A stretch of 64,000 bases of DNA from Shouchella clausii. GTDB taxonomy: Bacteria; Bacillota; Bacilli; Bacillales; Bacillaceae_D. The DNA is taken from assembly GCF_001598215.1 (NCBI RefSeq), contig NZ_BCXJ01000006.1:186001-250000 (forward strand). The letters run 5' to 3'. Below the pieces are notes generated by a model. It was not told the origin of the DNA. It did not search any database and saw only the letters and a list, made by a program, of their open reading frames with translations. Of the stretch, positions 19,247-26,755 are shown piece by piece. Position 1 is the stretch's first letter. The number at the start of each line of letters is the position of its first letter. The translations under genes were made by a program, and so were the position numbers.

Positions 19247-20161
19247 TTATTTTGCGGTTTCGTGGGTGAGGCTTTTTTCATACAAGCCGTTCGCCTTTAA
19301 CGCTTCAATAAGTGTTTCTCCCATATCAGAAGGAGTAGCAGCTACGCGAATGCCACACGCTTCCATCGTTTTGATTTTCTCTGCTGCCGTCCCTTTGCCG
19401 CCTGAGATGATCGCGCCTGCATGGCCCATCCGCTTTCCTGGAGGGGCTGTTTGTCCGCCGATAAAGCCAACGACTGGTTTTGTCATGTTTGCTTTGACCC
19501 ATTCGGCCGCTTCTTCTTCAGCAGTGCCGCCAATTTCACCAATCATAATTACAGCATACGTGTCTGGATCTTCATTAAACAAAGATAGAACATCAATAAA
19601 ATCTGTGCCATTTACAGGGTCGCCACCAATGCCGACGGCTGTTGACTGCCCAATGCCAGCTGTTGATAGTTGGTGAACAGCCTCGTAGGTCAATGTCCCT
19701 GAACGGGAAACAACGCCAATATGGCCTTTTTTATGAATATAGCCAGGCATGATGCCAATTTTGCATTCTTCTGGTGTAATAACGCCTGGACAGTTTGGCC
19801 CGACGAGACGCGTTTGTTTGCCTGCCATATAACGCTTCACTTTGACCATATCTAGAACAGGAATGCCTTCAGTTATGCAAATGACAAGCTCAAGTTCTGC
19901 ATCGGTTGCTTCCATTATCGCATCAGCAGCAAAGGCTGGCGGTACATAAATGACGCTCGCATTGGCACCCGTTGCCTCTACAGCTTCTTGAACTGTGTTA
20001 AATACAGGTACGCCTTCAATGTCTGTTCCGCCTTTTCCAGGCGTTACGCCACCAACAATGTTTGTCCCATATTCAAGCGCTTGCTTTGTATGGAACAGCC
20101 CAGTAGCGCCTGTAATCCCTTGAACAATCACTTTTGTATCTTTATTGATTAAGATGCTCAT
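19247..20161 (-). CDS. sucD: Succinyl-CoA synthetase (ADP-forming) alpha subunit
   Basis: 304-aa subunit that binds CoA and carries the phosphorylated His in the TCA-cycle reaction succinyl-CoA + ADP + Pi to succinate + CoA + ATP. The CoA-binding opening [20 protein letters not shown] is clear. The active-site His lies in the [16 protein letters not shown] block near the C-terminus. The segment [21 protein letters not shown] is a family signature. It follows sucC by 19 nt and ends at a strong terminator. Confidence 0.98.
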   Translation of the reverse strand: MSILINKDTKVIVQGITGATGLFHTKQALEYGTNIVGGVTPGKGGTDIEGVPVFNTVQEAVEATGANASVIYVPPAFAADAIMEATDAELELVICITEGIPVLDMVKVKRYMAGKQTRLVGPNCPGVITPEECKIGIMPGYIHKKGHIGVVSRSGTLTYEAVHQLSTAGIGQSTAVGIGGDPVNGTDFIDVLSLFNEDPDTYAVIMIGEIGGTAEEEAAEWVKANMTKPVVGFIGGQTAPPGKRMGHAGAIISGGKGTAAEKIKTMEACGIRVAATPSDMGETLIEALKANGLYEKSLTHETAK

Positions 20162-20179
20162 TTGCTTAGCTCCACCCTT

Positions 20180-21340
20180 CTAGTTCACTAATGAAACGAT
20201 TTTTTGTGCGCCATCGGCCATTGAATCGGCTGCGGTAATGTTTAAGCCTGATTCTTTTAGCATTTTTTTGCCAAGTTCCACGTTGGTGCCTTCCAAGCGG
20301 ACAACAAGCGGAATTTCTAGGCCAACTTCTTTCGTTGCCGCAATGACACCGTCCGCGATGATGTCACATTTCATAATGCCGCCAAAGATGTTGACAAAAA
20401 TGCCTTTTACGTTTTCGTCTGACAAAATCAGCTTAAACGCTTCCGTTACTTTTTCTGCCGTTGCGCCGCCCCCAACATCAAGGAAGTTAGCCGGATCGCC
20501 GTTATAGTGTTTGATAATGTCCATTGTTGCCATAGCAAGGCCAGCTCCATTAACCATGCAGCCGATGTTTCCATCTAAGGCAATGTAGTTCAAGTCATGT
20601 TTAGATGCTTCGATTTCTTTTACATCTTCCTCTTCTAAATCGCGCAATTCCAAAATGTCCTTATGGCGATAAAGCGCATTTGAATCAAAGTTAAACTTGG
20701 CATCCAATGCCATGACTTTGCCGTCGCCAGTTGTTACAAGTGGGTTGATTTCAGCAATCGATGCATCTTTTTCCACAAACACTTGGTACAAGCCCATCAT
20801 AAATTTGACGGCTTGACCGACAAGTTCTTTTGGAATATTTATGTTAAAAGCAATACGTCTCGCTTGGAACCCTTGCAAGCCTACGGCAGGGTCAATCACT
20901 TCTTTAAAAATCTTTTCTGGTGTTTTTTCGGCCACTTCTTCGATTTCAGTGCCACCTTCTTCAGAAGCCATCAAGACAACGCTTGAAGTCGCACGGTCGA
21001 CAACAAGGCCTATATAGTATTCGCTTTTAATGTCACAGCCTTCTTCAATGAGTAAGCGCTTTACTTCTTTCCCTGCCGGTCCAGTTTGATGCGTGACAAG
21101 CGTTTTTCCAAGAATTTCTTCCGCATATGTACGAACTTCATCGAGGTTCTTTGCAACTTTTACGCCGCCAGCTTTTCCCCGCCCCCCTGCGTGAATCTGT
21201 GCTTTGACAACAGATACAGATGAGCCAAGCTCTTTTGCCGCTTCTACTGCTTCATCAACAGAAAATGCTACTTTTCCGTTTGGAACGGCTACGCCGTACG
21301 AACGAAGAATTTCTTTACCCTGGTACTCGTGGATATTCAT
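20180..21340 (-). CDS. sucC: Succinyl-CoA synthetase (ADP-forming) beta subunit
   Basis: 386-aa subunit with the ATP-grasp nucleotide-binding fold at the N-terminus ([37 protein letters not shown]). The C-terminal ligase domain has [18 protein letters not shown] and [16 protein letters not shown]. Length equals the family norm. It is the first gene of the sucCD pair and lies between the FlhB-like gene and sucD, the B. subtilis order. The ATG at 21340 is preceded by AGGAGGCTGGAGAGA. Confidence 0.98.
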   Translation of the reverse strand: MNIHEYQGKEILRSYGVAVPNGKVAFSVDEAVEAAKELGSSVSVVKAQIHAGGRGKAGGVKVAKNLDEVRTYAEEILGKTLVTHQTGPAGKEVKRLLIEEGCDIKSEYYIGLVVDRATSSVVLMASEEGGTEIEEVAEKTPEKIFKEVIDPAVGLQGFQARRIAFNINIPKELVGQAVKFMMGLYQVFVEKDASIAEINPLVTTGDGKVMALDAKFNFDSNALYRHKDILELRDLEEEDVKEIEASKHDLNYIALDGNIGCMVNGAGLAMATMDIIKHYNGDPANFLDVGGGATAEKVTEAFKLILSDENVKGIFVNIFGGIMKCDIIADGVIAATKEVGLEIPLVVRLEGTNVELGKKMLKESGLNITAADSMADGAQKIVSLVN

Positions 21341-21414
21341 TCTCTCTCCAGCCTCCTGTAATCACGTGCTTCGCTTTGCACGAGAATTTTCGTGTTAATA
21401 CGAAATTCTTTTCC

Positions 21415-21423
21415 ATTTTAGCA
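21415..21423 (-). promoter_or_regulatory. Possible extended -10 promoter for sucCD
   Basis: TGCTAAAAT on the minus strand is an extended -10 element without a recognisable -35. It lies about 75 nt upstream of the sucC start. The leader between them contains a 9-bp hairpin (around 21382-21411). Confidence 0.4.
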
Positions 21424-21474
21424 CTTTTTTCGCCGCTTGGGGAGGGGTAACCGTTATCATTCCGACAATTTGTT

Positions 21475-21960
21475 TCATTTTTTATCTTTCTGTTTTTCCT
21501 CTTGGGGCTCAGCGCTTTTTTGGTGCTGTTTGTTTTTTTTCGAAAACAGTGCTTTCAGCCCCTTTGCGATCACGTCCTTTTCAAGCGCGGGCCGATTTTG
21601 GCCAAATTCATCGGAAAATTCCTCTTCGCCGATTTTGCGTTTTTCATCCATCTCTTTTCCCCCTTTCTCTGTTTTAGTATGGGCTGATCCAGAAAAATCA
21701 TGAACAGAATCGAGGGAATGGAGAAAAACAAATAATTCGGCGGCTACTTCATAGAGGGACTCGGGGATGAATTGCATTTCACGAAGATGAGCGAGCTCTT
21801 CTGAAAGTTGCTGGTGTTTTATTACGGGGATGCCCTGTTTTTTTGCTTCAGCGACCATGGCCTCCGCTTGTTTCCGCGCTCCTTTGGCGACAAGGCGCGG
21901 CGCCTCGTCTCCGTCTTTGTAGGAAAGAGCGTAGGCGCGCTTCATACGTTTTTGCTTCAT
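21475..21960 (-). CDS. ylqH: FlhB C-terminal-like protein YlqH with an extra C-terminal tail
   Basis: The first ~95 residues resemble the cytoplasmic domain of the export switch protein FlhB (RAYALSYKDGDEAPRLVAKG, PVIKHQQLSEELAHL, IPESLYEVAAELFVFLHSLD). There are no membrane helices and no NPTH autocleavage motif in the usual place. B. subtilis YlqH is about 93 aa; here the frame continues for ~65 very charged residues rich in K, E and Q. An internal ATG near codon 104, preceded by AAAGGGGG at ~7 nt, could start the tail as a separate ~58-aa product. The ATG overlaps the ylqG stop (ATGA). Confidence 0.8.
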   Translation of the reverse strand: MKQKRMKRAYALSYKDGDEAPRLVAKGARKQAEAMVAEAKKQGIPVIKHQQLSEELAHLREMQFIPESLYEVAAELFVFLHSLDSVHDFSGSAHTKTEKGGKEMDEKRKIGEEEFSDEFGQNRPALEKDVIAKGLKALFSKKNKQHQKSAEPQEEKQKDKK

Positions 21961-23072
21961 AGGCGAATATCAACTCCTTTAGCAGGCAAACGGGGCATTG
22001 TCTTGTTTGTATGGGATTCGCTTTTCAGCCAACGGCATGTTTCAAGTGTATAACCAGCCGCTGCTAATCGATCACGGAGTTGTTCCACTAACGAAACAAA
22101 AGCAGGCGGTGCTGGTTGCCCGCTGTAAATCGTCGCGAATAGCCGCTGTTCGTGCTGGCGTCCATCTACTAATACATAACCAAGCTGTTCAAGCTCAGCG
22201 CTAATATAAAAACGCAGCGGCTTGTTCTCCTCGCTGTTCTCGGCGCTTTCCCATTGCAACAACCAATCATGGCCAAACAACGGAATAAACTGTTGTTTGA
22301 TCGTAGGGATAAGTGTACCTTCTTGGTAAAGAGAAAAGCGCAAAGCCAGCTCTTCAGCTGCTTTTTTTGCTTTTCTGTCTCCTGCTCCATTCTGAATAGG
22401 CTCAAGTAGCTCCGTCAGACGTCCTAGCGTACTCATATACGCTTTTAACAGCTCACCTCGGCGAAATTCGCCTGCTTCCAGCTGGCGCCCAAGCTCCTCC
22501 AATTGTAAAAAGAGTTGGGCAGGCACTGTATGTTTCCAAGCTGCGGCAAACTGCCGTAGCGCGACACTTAGCGATTCCGATGCGTTTACTTCCAGATGAG
22601 CGCCTTGGAGCGTGGCGGCTGTCACGTTTACGTTCTGCTGCTTTATGTAAAGCAATGCTTTTTTTGTCTGTTGTTCAGACAGTTTCAATGAGGCATAGGC
22701 GTGGGCCACCCCTGCAAATCCCTTTTTTGTCAAAGGCAATCCAGTTGAATCCAACAGGGCGAGCACACGGACATTGCGGTGTGAAGGTGTTCGATTCCAC
22801 GACAGGAGAAGCTGTTCATATGAATGGCCTTCTGCCGCTTTTTGCAAGATTGGCAAAGGTTGTCCCTTTTGCACGGTAAACCAATAGGTCTTGCCAACCG
22901 TCAAATCGGCTTTTAGCTCGGCAACGACACGTGTATCCTTCAATTGAATTTGCACAAGCCCAGAATCGGCAAAACGGTTCAGCACAACGCCACGTAAGAC
23001 TTGCCCTTCATGAAAGGCCAATGTTTGGCCTGATCCATTTACACGATCAACGAACAAACCTCCAATTTCCAT
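21957..23072 (-). CDS. ylqG: YlqG-like protein, FliK-related
   Basis: 371 aa, cytoplasmic, no signal peptide or membrane helix. I identify it mainly by position between rnhB and ylqH, where B. subtilis has ylqG, and by weak FliK-like features: a C-terminal domain with PLRFYISAELEQLGYVLVDG and later leucine-rich helices. It is shorter than the ~500-residue B. subtilis YlqG. Together with the FlhB-like YlqH it makes a FliK/FlhB pair outside the flagellar operon; the function is not known. The ATG at 23072 has GAGGAG upstream. Confidence 0.7.
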   Translation of the reverse strand: MEIGGLFVDRVNGSGQTLAFHEGQVLRGVVLNRFADSGLVQIQLKDTRVVAELKADLTVGKTYWFTVQKGQPLPILQKAAEGHSYEQLLLSWNRTPSHRNVRVLALLDSTGLPLTKKGFAGVAHAYASLKLSEQQTKKALLYIKQQNVNVTAATLQGAHLEVNASESLSVALRQFAAAWKHTVPAQLFLQLEELGRQLEAGEFRRGELLKAYMSTLGRLTELLEPIQNGAGDRKAKKAAEELALRFSLYQEGTLIPTIKQQFIPLFGHDWLLQWESAENSEENKPLRFYISAELEQLGYVLVDGRQHEQRLFATIYSGQPAPPAFVSLVEQLRDRLAAAGYTLETCRWLKSESHTNKTMPRLPAKGVDIRL

Positions 23073-23089
23073 TGGTTTCTCCTCTTTTT

Positions 23090-23869
23090 TTATGTACCGT
23101 AAATCAAGCCTTGGCTTTCTTCCAGCACCGGCCGGAAGGACTTACGGTGTTCAGGTGTCATTCCGTAAGTCCGCAAAGCTTGTAAGTGTGCCGTTGTGCC
23201 ATAGCCAGCATGTGTTTCAAAACCGTAACCAGGGTATGTCTGTGCCAATTCCTCCATATATCGGTCACGCCATACTTTGGCGAGCACTGAACTAGCGGCG
23301 ATCGATAAACTTTTGGCATCTCCCTTTATAAGCGATGTTTGAGCGATCGGCACATCAAGGCGAACGGCATCGAGCAGCAAGTGGTCAGCCTTCTGGCTGA
23401 GGCCGTTGATTGCTTTCGTCATCGCCTTTTTCGTCGCTTGTAAAATGTTCATTTCATCAATTTCAGCTGCGCTCACGCTAGCAATCGAATAGGCGACTGC
23501 TTGTTCGGTGATCATTGCGGCATATTCTTCCCGTTTGGCTTTTGACAATTTTTTCGAATCCGTCAGCCCCAATAATTGAAAGCCATCTGGCAATATACAA
23601 GCGCACGCTGTTACAGGGCCAGCAAGGGGGCCTCTCCCCACTTCGTCAACGCCGCAAACAGCTACATAACCACGCTGTTTTAGTTCCTGTTCATAACGCC
23701 ACATTTGCTTATGCATTTGTATAAGCGTTTGCTGCTTTTCCTGCTGCGCTTGATAACGTTTAAGCAGGTCTTGCACGCCTTTGCGCTGATCTTTTTTTAA
23801 CTCATCTAACTCATTGTGGCTAATGGATCCGTCCATTAGCTTTCTACGGATTGCCGCGATTGGCACCAA
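23090..23869 (-). CDS. rnhB: Ribonuclease HII
   Basis: Endonuclease that cleaves the RNA strand of RNA-DNA hybrids and starts removal of misincorporated ribonucleotides. The active-site motif AVCGVDEVGRGPLAGPV supplies Asp-Glu, followed by LGLTDSKKLSKAKREEY, then LLLDAVRL with the third acidic residue and SIIAASSVLAKV-like SIAASSVLAKVWRDR. The frame is open further upstream, but the TTG at 23869 preceded by AAGGAGG at 7 nt gives 259 aa, close to the B. subtilis length. N-terminal ~70 residues form the RNase HII-type helical extension. Confidence 0.95.
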   Translation of the reverse strand: MVPIAAIRRKLMDGSISHNELDELKKDQRKGVQDLLKRYQAQQEKQQTLIQMHKQMWRYEQELKQRGYVAVCGVDEVGRGPLAGPVTACACILPDGFQLLGLTDSKKLSKAKREEYAAMITEQAVAYSIASVSAAEIDEMNILQATKKAMTKAINGLSQKADHLLLDAVRLDVPIAQTSLIKGDAKSLSIAASSVLAKVWRDRYMEELAQTYPGYGFETHAGYGTTAHLQALRTYGMTPEHRKSFRPVLEESQGLIYGT

Positions 23870-24182
23870 TGCTTTTCCTCCTTGTCTATGAAACTGGCAA
23901 TAGGATAAGTATGTATAACTCCAAGGAACTGGAGAGGCTTGTGATAATTGCACTCTAGGAATTGGTGCTTTTGCTTTTTATCGGCTTCTTTGCCAGTGTG
24001 ATCCATACATACGGTTTTATTTTCCCAAGGCGAAGTCAACAGGCGTCGTCGTTTGCAGCAGACTATGCTTTCGTTCCATGCGCAAAAAAACTCTGCCCAT
24101 AAAATACGTCTCTTTGCATCGTCTCTCGCCTGCACTCCTCCTCTATTAGTCTGAGTGAAGTTGCCTGTAACCACTAAATCGC
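23870..24182. other. Gap between rbgA and rnhB without a recognised gene
   Basis: About 310 bp. One minus-strand frame stays open across most of it (to about 24174) and runs on into rnhB in another frame. It has no proper ribosome site and no recognisable motif, so I do not call a gene. No terminator or convincing promoter is visible; a small CTCCA/TGGAG hairpin lies near 23930-23945. It is unusually long for this tightly packed operon. Confidence 0.4.
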
Positions 24183-25049
24183 CTACAGCGCTTCGTGTTC
24201 CGCCTTTTCCAGCGTCACTTTTCCAATTGTACCGCTACGCAGCTCGCGTAAGATCAATTCAGCCGTTTTATCATAATCGACAAGGCCTCCACGAACGATG
24301 CAACCCCGTTTTTTTCCGATCGCTTCAAACAAAGGAACGATGTCGTCCTCTTCGCTGCTTCGTTCGATGCCATAGCGTGCTTGGAGCAAATCTGGATACT
24401 CAGCTGCTAAGTAGCGAAGCGCATAGGCAGCCACGTCGCCGTAGTCTAGCAATTCATCTTTAATTGCGCCTGTTGCAGCAAGGCGTAATCCGACTTCTTG
24501 GTCATCAAATTTAGGCCATAAAATCCCCGGTGTGTCAAGAAGTTCAAGTTCCTGCTTGACTTTGATCCATTGCTGTTGTTTGGTCACTCCAGGGCGATCG
24601 CCGACTTTCGCCTGCCGTTTATTAACAAGGCGGTTAATGAGTGTCGATTTGCCGACATTGGGGATACCAAGAATGATCGCTCGCAACGGGCGCGGTTTCA
24701 TCCCTTTTTGTTCCCATTTTTGATAGAGGGCGCTTGCTAGCATTTTGCAGGCAGGAGCAATGTTTTTAACGCCTGCTCCTGTTTGCGCATTGATTGCCAA
24801 GACTTCAGCTCCAGTCCGTTTAAAAAAAGCGCGCCACCGTTCCGTTTCTGCTGGGTCAGCTAAATCCGCCTTATTTAACAGCATCAGCCTCGGCTTTTGT
24901 TGCGCCAATTCATCAATGAGTGGATTGCGGGAAGACTGGGGAATGCGAGCATCGACAAGTTCAATTACAACATCGATCAGTTTTAATTTTTCTTTTATTT
25001 CTCGGCGTGCCTTGGCCATATGACCAGGGTACCATTGAATCGTTTTCAA
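24183..25049 (-). CDS. rbgA: Ribosome biogenesis GTPase RbgA (YlqF)
   Basis: Circularly permuted GTPase needed for a late step of 50S assembly. The permuted motif order is visible: G4 LLNKADLAD first, then G1 [14 protein letters not shown], then G3 DTPGILWP. The C-terminal domain with [11 protein letters not shown] is the RNA-contact region. The frame is open to 25091, but the TTG at 25049 follows AGGTGA by a few nt and gives the conserved opening [17 protein letters not shown] (first residue read as Met), so I take it; 288 aa. Confidence 0.96.
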   Translation of the reverse strand: MKTIQWYPGHMAKARREIKEKLKLIDVVIELVDARIPQSSRNPLIDELAQQKPRLMLLNKADLADPAETERWRAFFKRTGAEVLAINAQTGAGVKNIAPACKMLASALYQKWEQKGMKPRPLRAIILGIPNVGKSTLINRLVNKRQAKVGDRPGVTKQQQWIKVKQELELLDTPGILWPKFDDQEVGLRLAATGAIKDELLDYGDVAAYALRYLAAEYPDLLQARYGIERSSEEDDIVPLFEAIGKKRGCIVRGGLVDYDKTAELILRELRSGTIGKVTLEKAEHEAL

Positions 25050-25083
25050 CCATTTCACCTGCTTTGTGGGCAAAAGAAGCCCA

Positions 25084-25638
25084 TTAATCATTGATAATGT
25101 TTATATGTTCAAACGGATAAAAAATGATGTTCGCTTTGCCGATAATTTCTGATTTCGGAATAAGACCAATATCACGGCTATCTTTACTTAAACGGCGGTT
25201 ATCGCCCATCATAAAATAATGGTCATCAGGGATTACCTCTTCGCCGATCAACTCTTCCAGTGTAAAATCGCCAGTAAGCAATTGGTCGCCGTAAAGCGTC
25301 TGTTTCAGCGAGTTTAAATAAGGTTCCGCTGTTTCTTCCCCGTTAATATAAAGTGTATCGTTTTCATATTTCAAATGGTCGCCAGGGAGGCCAATGATCC
25401 GTTTGATATAATCTTTCCCACCAGGTGCGTGAAAAACAACAATATCAAAACGTTTCGGCTCAATAAAAACATACCCAATTTGGTTGACGATCATTTTGTC
25501 CCCAGAGTCGAGCGTCGGCTGCATCGAATGGCCGTCTACAACAATGGGCGCGTACAAAAAAATGCGTACGAGCATTGTGGCGCATAACGCGATGCAAATA
25601 GCTTTGGCCCACTCAATTGGAAATCCGCGAAATGGCAC
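25084..25638 (-). CDS. lepB: Signal peptidase I
   Basis: Type I leader peptidase, 184 aa, anchored by one N-terminal membrane helix (about 10-30) with the catalytic domain outside. The catalytic Ser38 is in DGHSMQPTL and the general base Lys79 in [12 protein letters not shown]. Box [17 protein letters not shown] follows. This Bacillus-type enzyme is of the Sip class. The GTG at 25638 has GAGGAGG 7 nt upstream. It is separated from rplS by a strong terminator and has its own promoter. Confidence 0.96.
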   Translation of the reverse strand: MPFRGFPIEWAKAICIALCATMLVRIFLYAPIVVDGHSMQPTLDSGDKMIVNQIGYVFIEPKRFDIVVFHAPGGKDYIKRIIGLPGDHLKYENDTLYINGEETAEPYLNSLKQTLYGDQLLTGDFTLEELIGEEVIPDDHYFMMGDNRRLSKDSRDIGLIPKSEIIGKANIIFYPFEHINIIND

Positions 25639-25663
25639 CTGGATGCCTCCTCTTTTTCTCTCT

Positions 25664-25693
25664 AGTTTACCATAAAAAGAAGCACGTAGTCAC
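25664..25693 (-). promoter_or_regulatory. Probable SigA promoter of lepB
   Basis: On the minus strand GTGACT (25688-25693) and TAAACT (25664-25669) are separated by 18 nt, and the -10 is preceded by TGG (extended -10). It lies about 30 nt upstream of the GTG start. Confidence 0.55.
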
Positions 25694-25755
25694 TTTGCGG
25701 TTCAGACAAATTCTGCGCAGCATACACGAGCACTAAACTTTCTAAAAGCAGCAAA

Positions 25756-25784
25756 ATGACAACCCATTTAACCCCAAATATGAT
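25756..25784 (+). promoter_or_regulatory. Probable SigA promoter of the plus-strand small membrane protein gene
   Basis: ATGACA (25756-25761) and TATGAT (25779-25784), 17-nt spacer, each 5/6 to consensus. It lies about 36 nt upstream of the ATG at 25820. Confidence 0.7.
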
Positions 25785-25819
25785 AGGATGAAAACAACAA
25801 TAAAAAAGGGGTGGTCAGT

Positions 25820-26011
25820 ATGAATCCGACATTGGCACTCGTTCTTATTTTTGTGTTTGTCATTGCCGATTTCTTGTGGCTAGACCAAGACAGTAAGAGA
25901 TGGGGGTGGCTAAAAAATTGGCCAAAGCCCGCCAAGATTGTGTTCTTTTCCGGTTTTAGTGTCATCCTGGTTGCTTTCTATGTTGTCGCCAGCTTTCCGC
26001 TGACTAGTTGA
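25820..26011 (+). CDS. Small two-helix membrane protein, unknown
   Basis: 63 aa. I do not recognise the family. The sequence shows one hydrophobic segment at about 5-20 (LALVLIFVFVIADFLWL), a short basic/aromatic loop with SKRWGWLKNWPKPAK and a second hydrophobic segment at about 41-60, so both ends may lie on the same side of the membrane. The ATG has AAGGGGTGG at 5 nt upstream, and a near-consensus promoter precedes it. An in-frame GTG 9 nt earlier is less likely because it lies inside the ribosome site. The gene stands alone on the plus strand between divergent lepB and convergent rplS and shares the rplS terminator. Confidence 0.7.
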   Translation: MNPTLALVLIFVFVIADFLWLDQDSKRWGWLKNWPKPAKIVFFSGFSVILVAFYVVASFPLTS

Positions 26012-26205
26012 CCATCCAGTTCATGTGATTACTCCTTTATCTGTAGAGCCTGCTGTTGCTAATAGCGGGCAGTTCCCCTTCCAAGCACTTATTATCGGTA
26101 TTGCCTACCAAAACAGGCTTGAAACGCCTGAACAATTGGCGAAGTCCCTATTTTCTAGAGGACATTTTTCTTGCTACCGTTCTGGCAGTGACCCTAGTTT
26201 GCATA

Positions 26206-26242
26206 AAAAAGAACGTTCCTCCGTACGAGGAACGTTCCTTCT
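26206..26242. terminator. Bidirectional terminator between rplS and the small membrane protein gene
   Basis: Perfect 11-bp arms GAACGTTCCTC / GAGGAACGTTC (26211-26221 and 26227-26237), loop CGTAC. On the minus strand six T follow; on the plus strand the flank is TTCTCTTTT. It ends rplS and can also end the plus-strand gene. Confidence 0.9.
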
Positions 26243-26264
26243 CTTTTCGTCAAATGCCGCATGT

Positions 26265-26612
26265 TTAACGACGAATTTCTTTAATACGTGCTTTTTTGCC
26301 ACGGAGGCTGCGCAAGTAGTAAAGTTTCGCGCGGCGTACTTTACCGTAACGTTTCACTTCGATCTTGTCGATCTTTGGTGAATGTAATGGGAATGTACGT
26401 TCAACACCTACACCGTATGAGATTTTACGCGCAGTAAACGTTTCGCTAATCCCTGAGCCGCGGCGTTTAATAACGACGCCTTCGAATACTTGAATCCGCT
26501 CGCGAGTACCCTCGACAACTTTTACGTGGATCGCTAGCGTATCGCCAGGACGGAAATCAGGATGGTCTGTGCGCAATTGCTCACTTGTGATTTCTGTAAT
26601 GAGGTTGCTCAT
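26265..26612 (-). CDS. rplS: 50S ribosomal protein L19
   Basis: 115-aa protein at the 30S-50S interface. The opening [20 protein letters not shown] and the block [20 protein letters not shown] are diagnostic, and the basic C-terminal tail [20 protein letters not shown] is present. The ATG at 26612 follows GGAAGGAGGG at a good distance. It has its own promoter and a ~100-nt leader, and is split from trmD by argS, unlike in B. subtilis. Confidence 0.98.
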   Translation of the reverse strand: MSNLITEITSEQLRTDHPDFRPGDTLAIHVKVVEGTRERIQVFEGVVIKRRGSGISETFTARKISYGVGVERTFPLHSPKIDKIEVKRYGKVRRAKLYYLRSLRGKKARIKEIRR

Positions 26613-26714
26613 CGTATCGTTCCCTCCTTCCCTACAGACATTCATGCCAACACTGCAGCAGCGGAATATCGTAATCTTGCTAACCGTCCGTCTAAGAACG
26701 TTCAATCAGCCACA
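26613..26714 (-). ncRNA. Candidate L19 leader (5' untranslated region of rplS)
   Basis: About 100 nt between the expected transcription start and the rplS ATG. Autoregulatory L19 leaders are known upstream of rplS in low-GC Gram-positives (Rfam L19 leader). I see short inverted repeats but cannot fold it, so this rests mainly on position. Confidence 0.45.
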
Positions 26715-26720
26715 ACCACT

Positions 26721-26749
26721 ATCATAGCATAGAAAACAAGCTTGCACAA
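26721..26749 (-). promoter_or_regulatory. Probable SigA promoter of rplS
   Basis: On the minus strand TTGTGC (26744-26749), 17-nt spacer, TATGAT (26721-26726), with TGC before the -10 (extended -10). It starts right after the argS stop. Confidence 0.7.
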
Positions 26750-26755
26750 TAAAGA

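Noticed and set aside
23836-24174. 112-codon open frame between rbgA and rnhB
   Set aside because: No proper ribosome site, no recognised motif, and it overlaps the certain start of rnhB in another frame.
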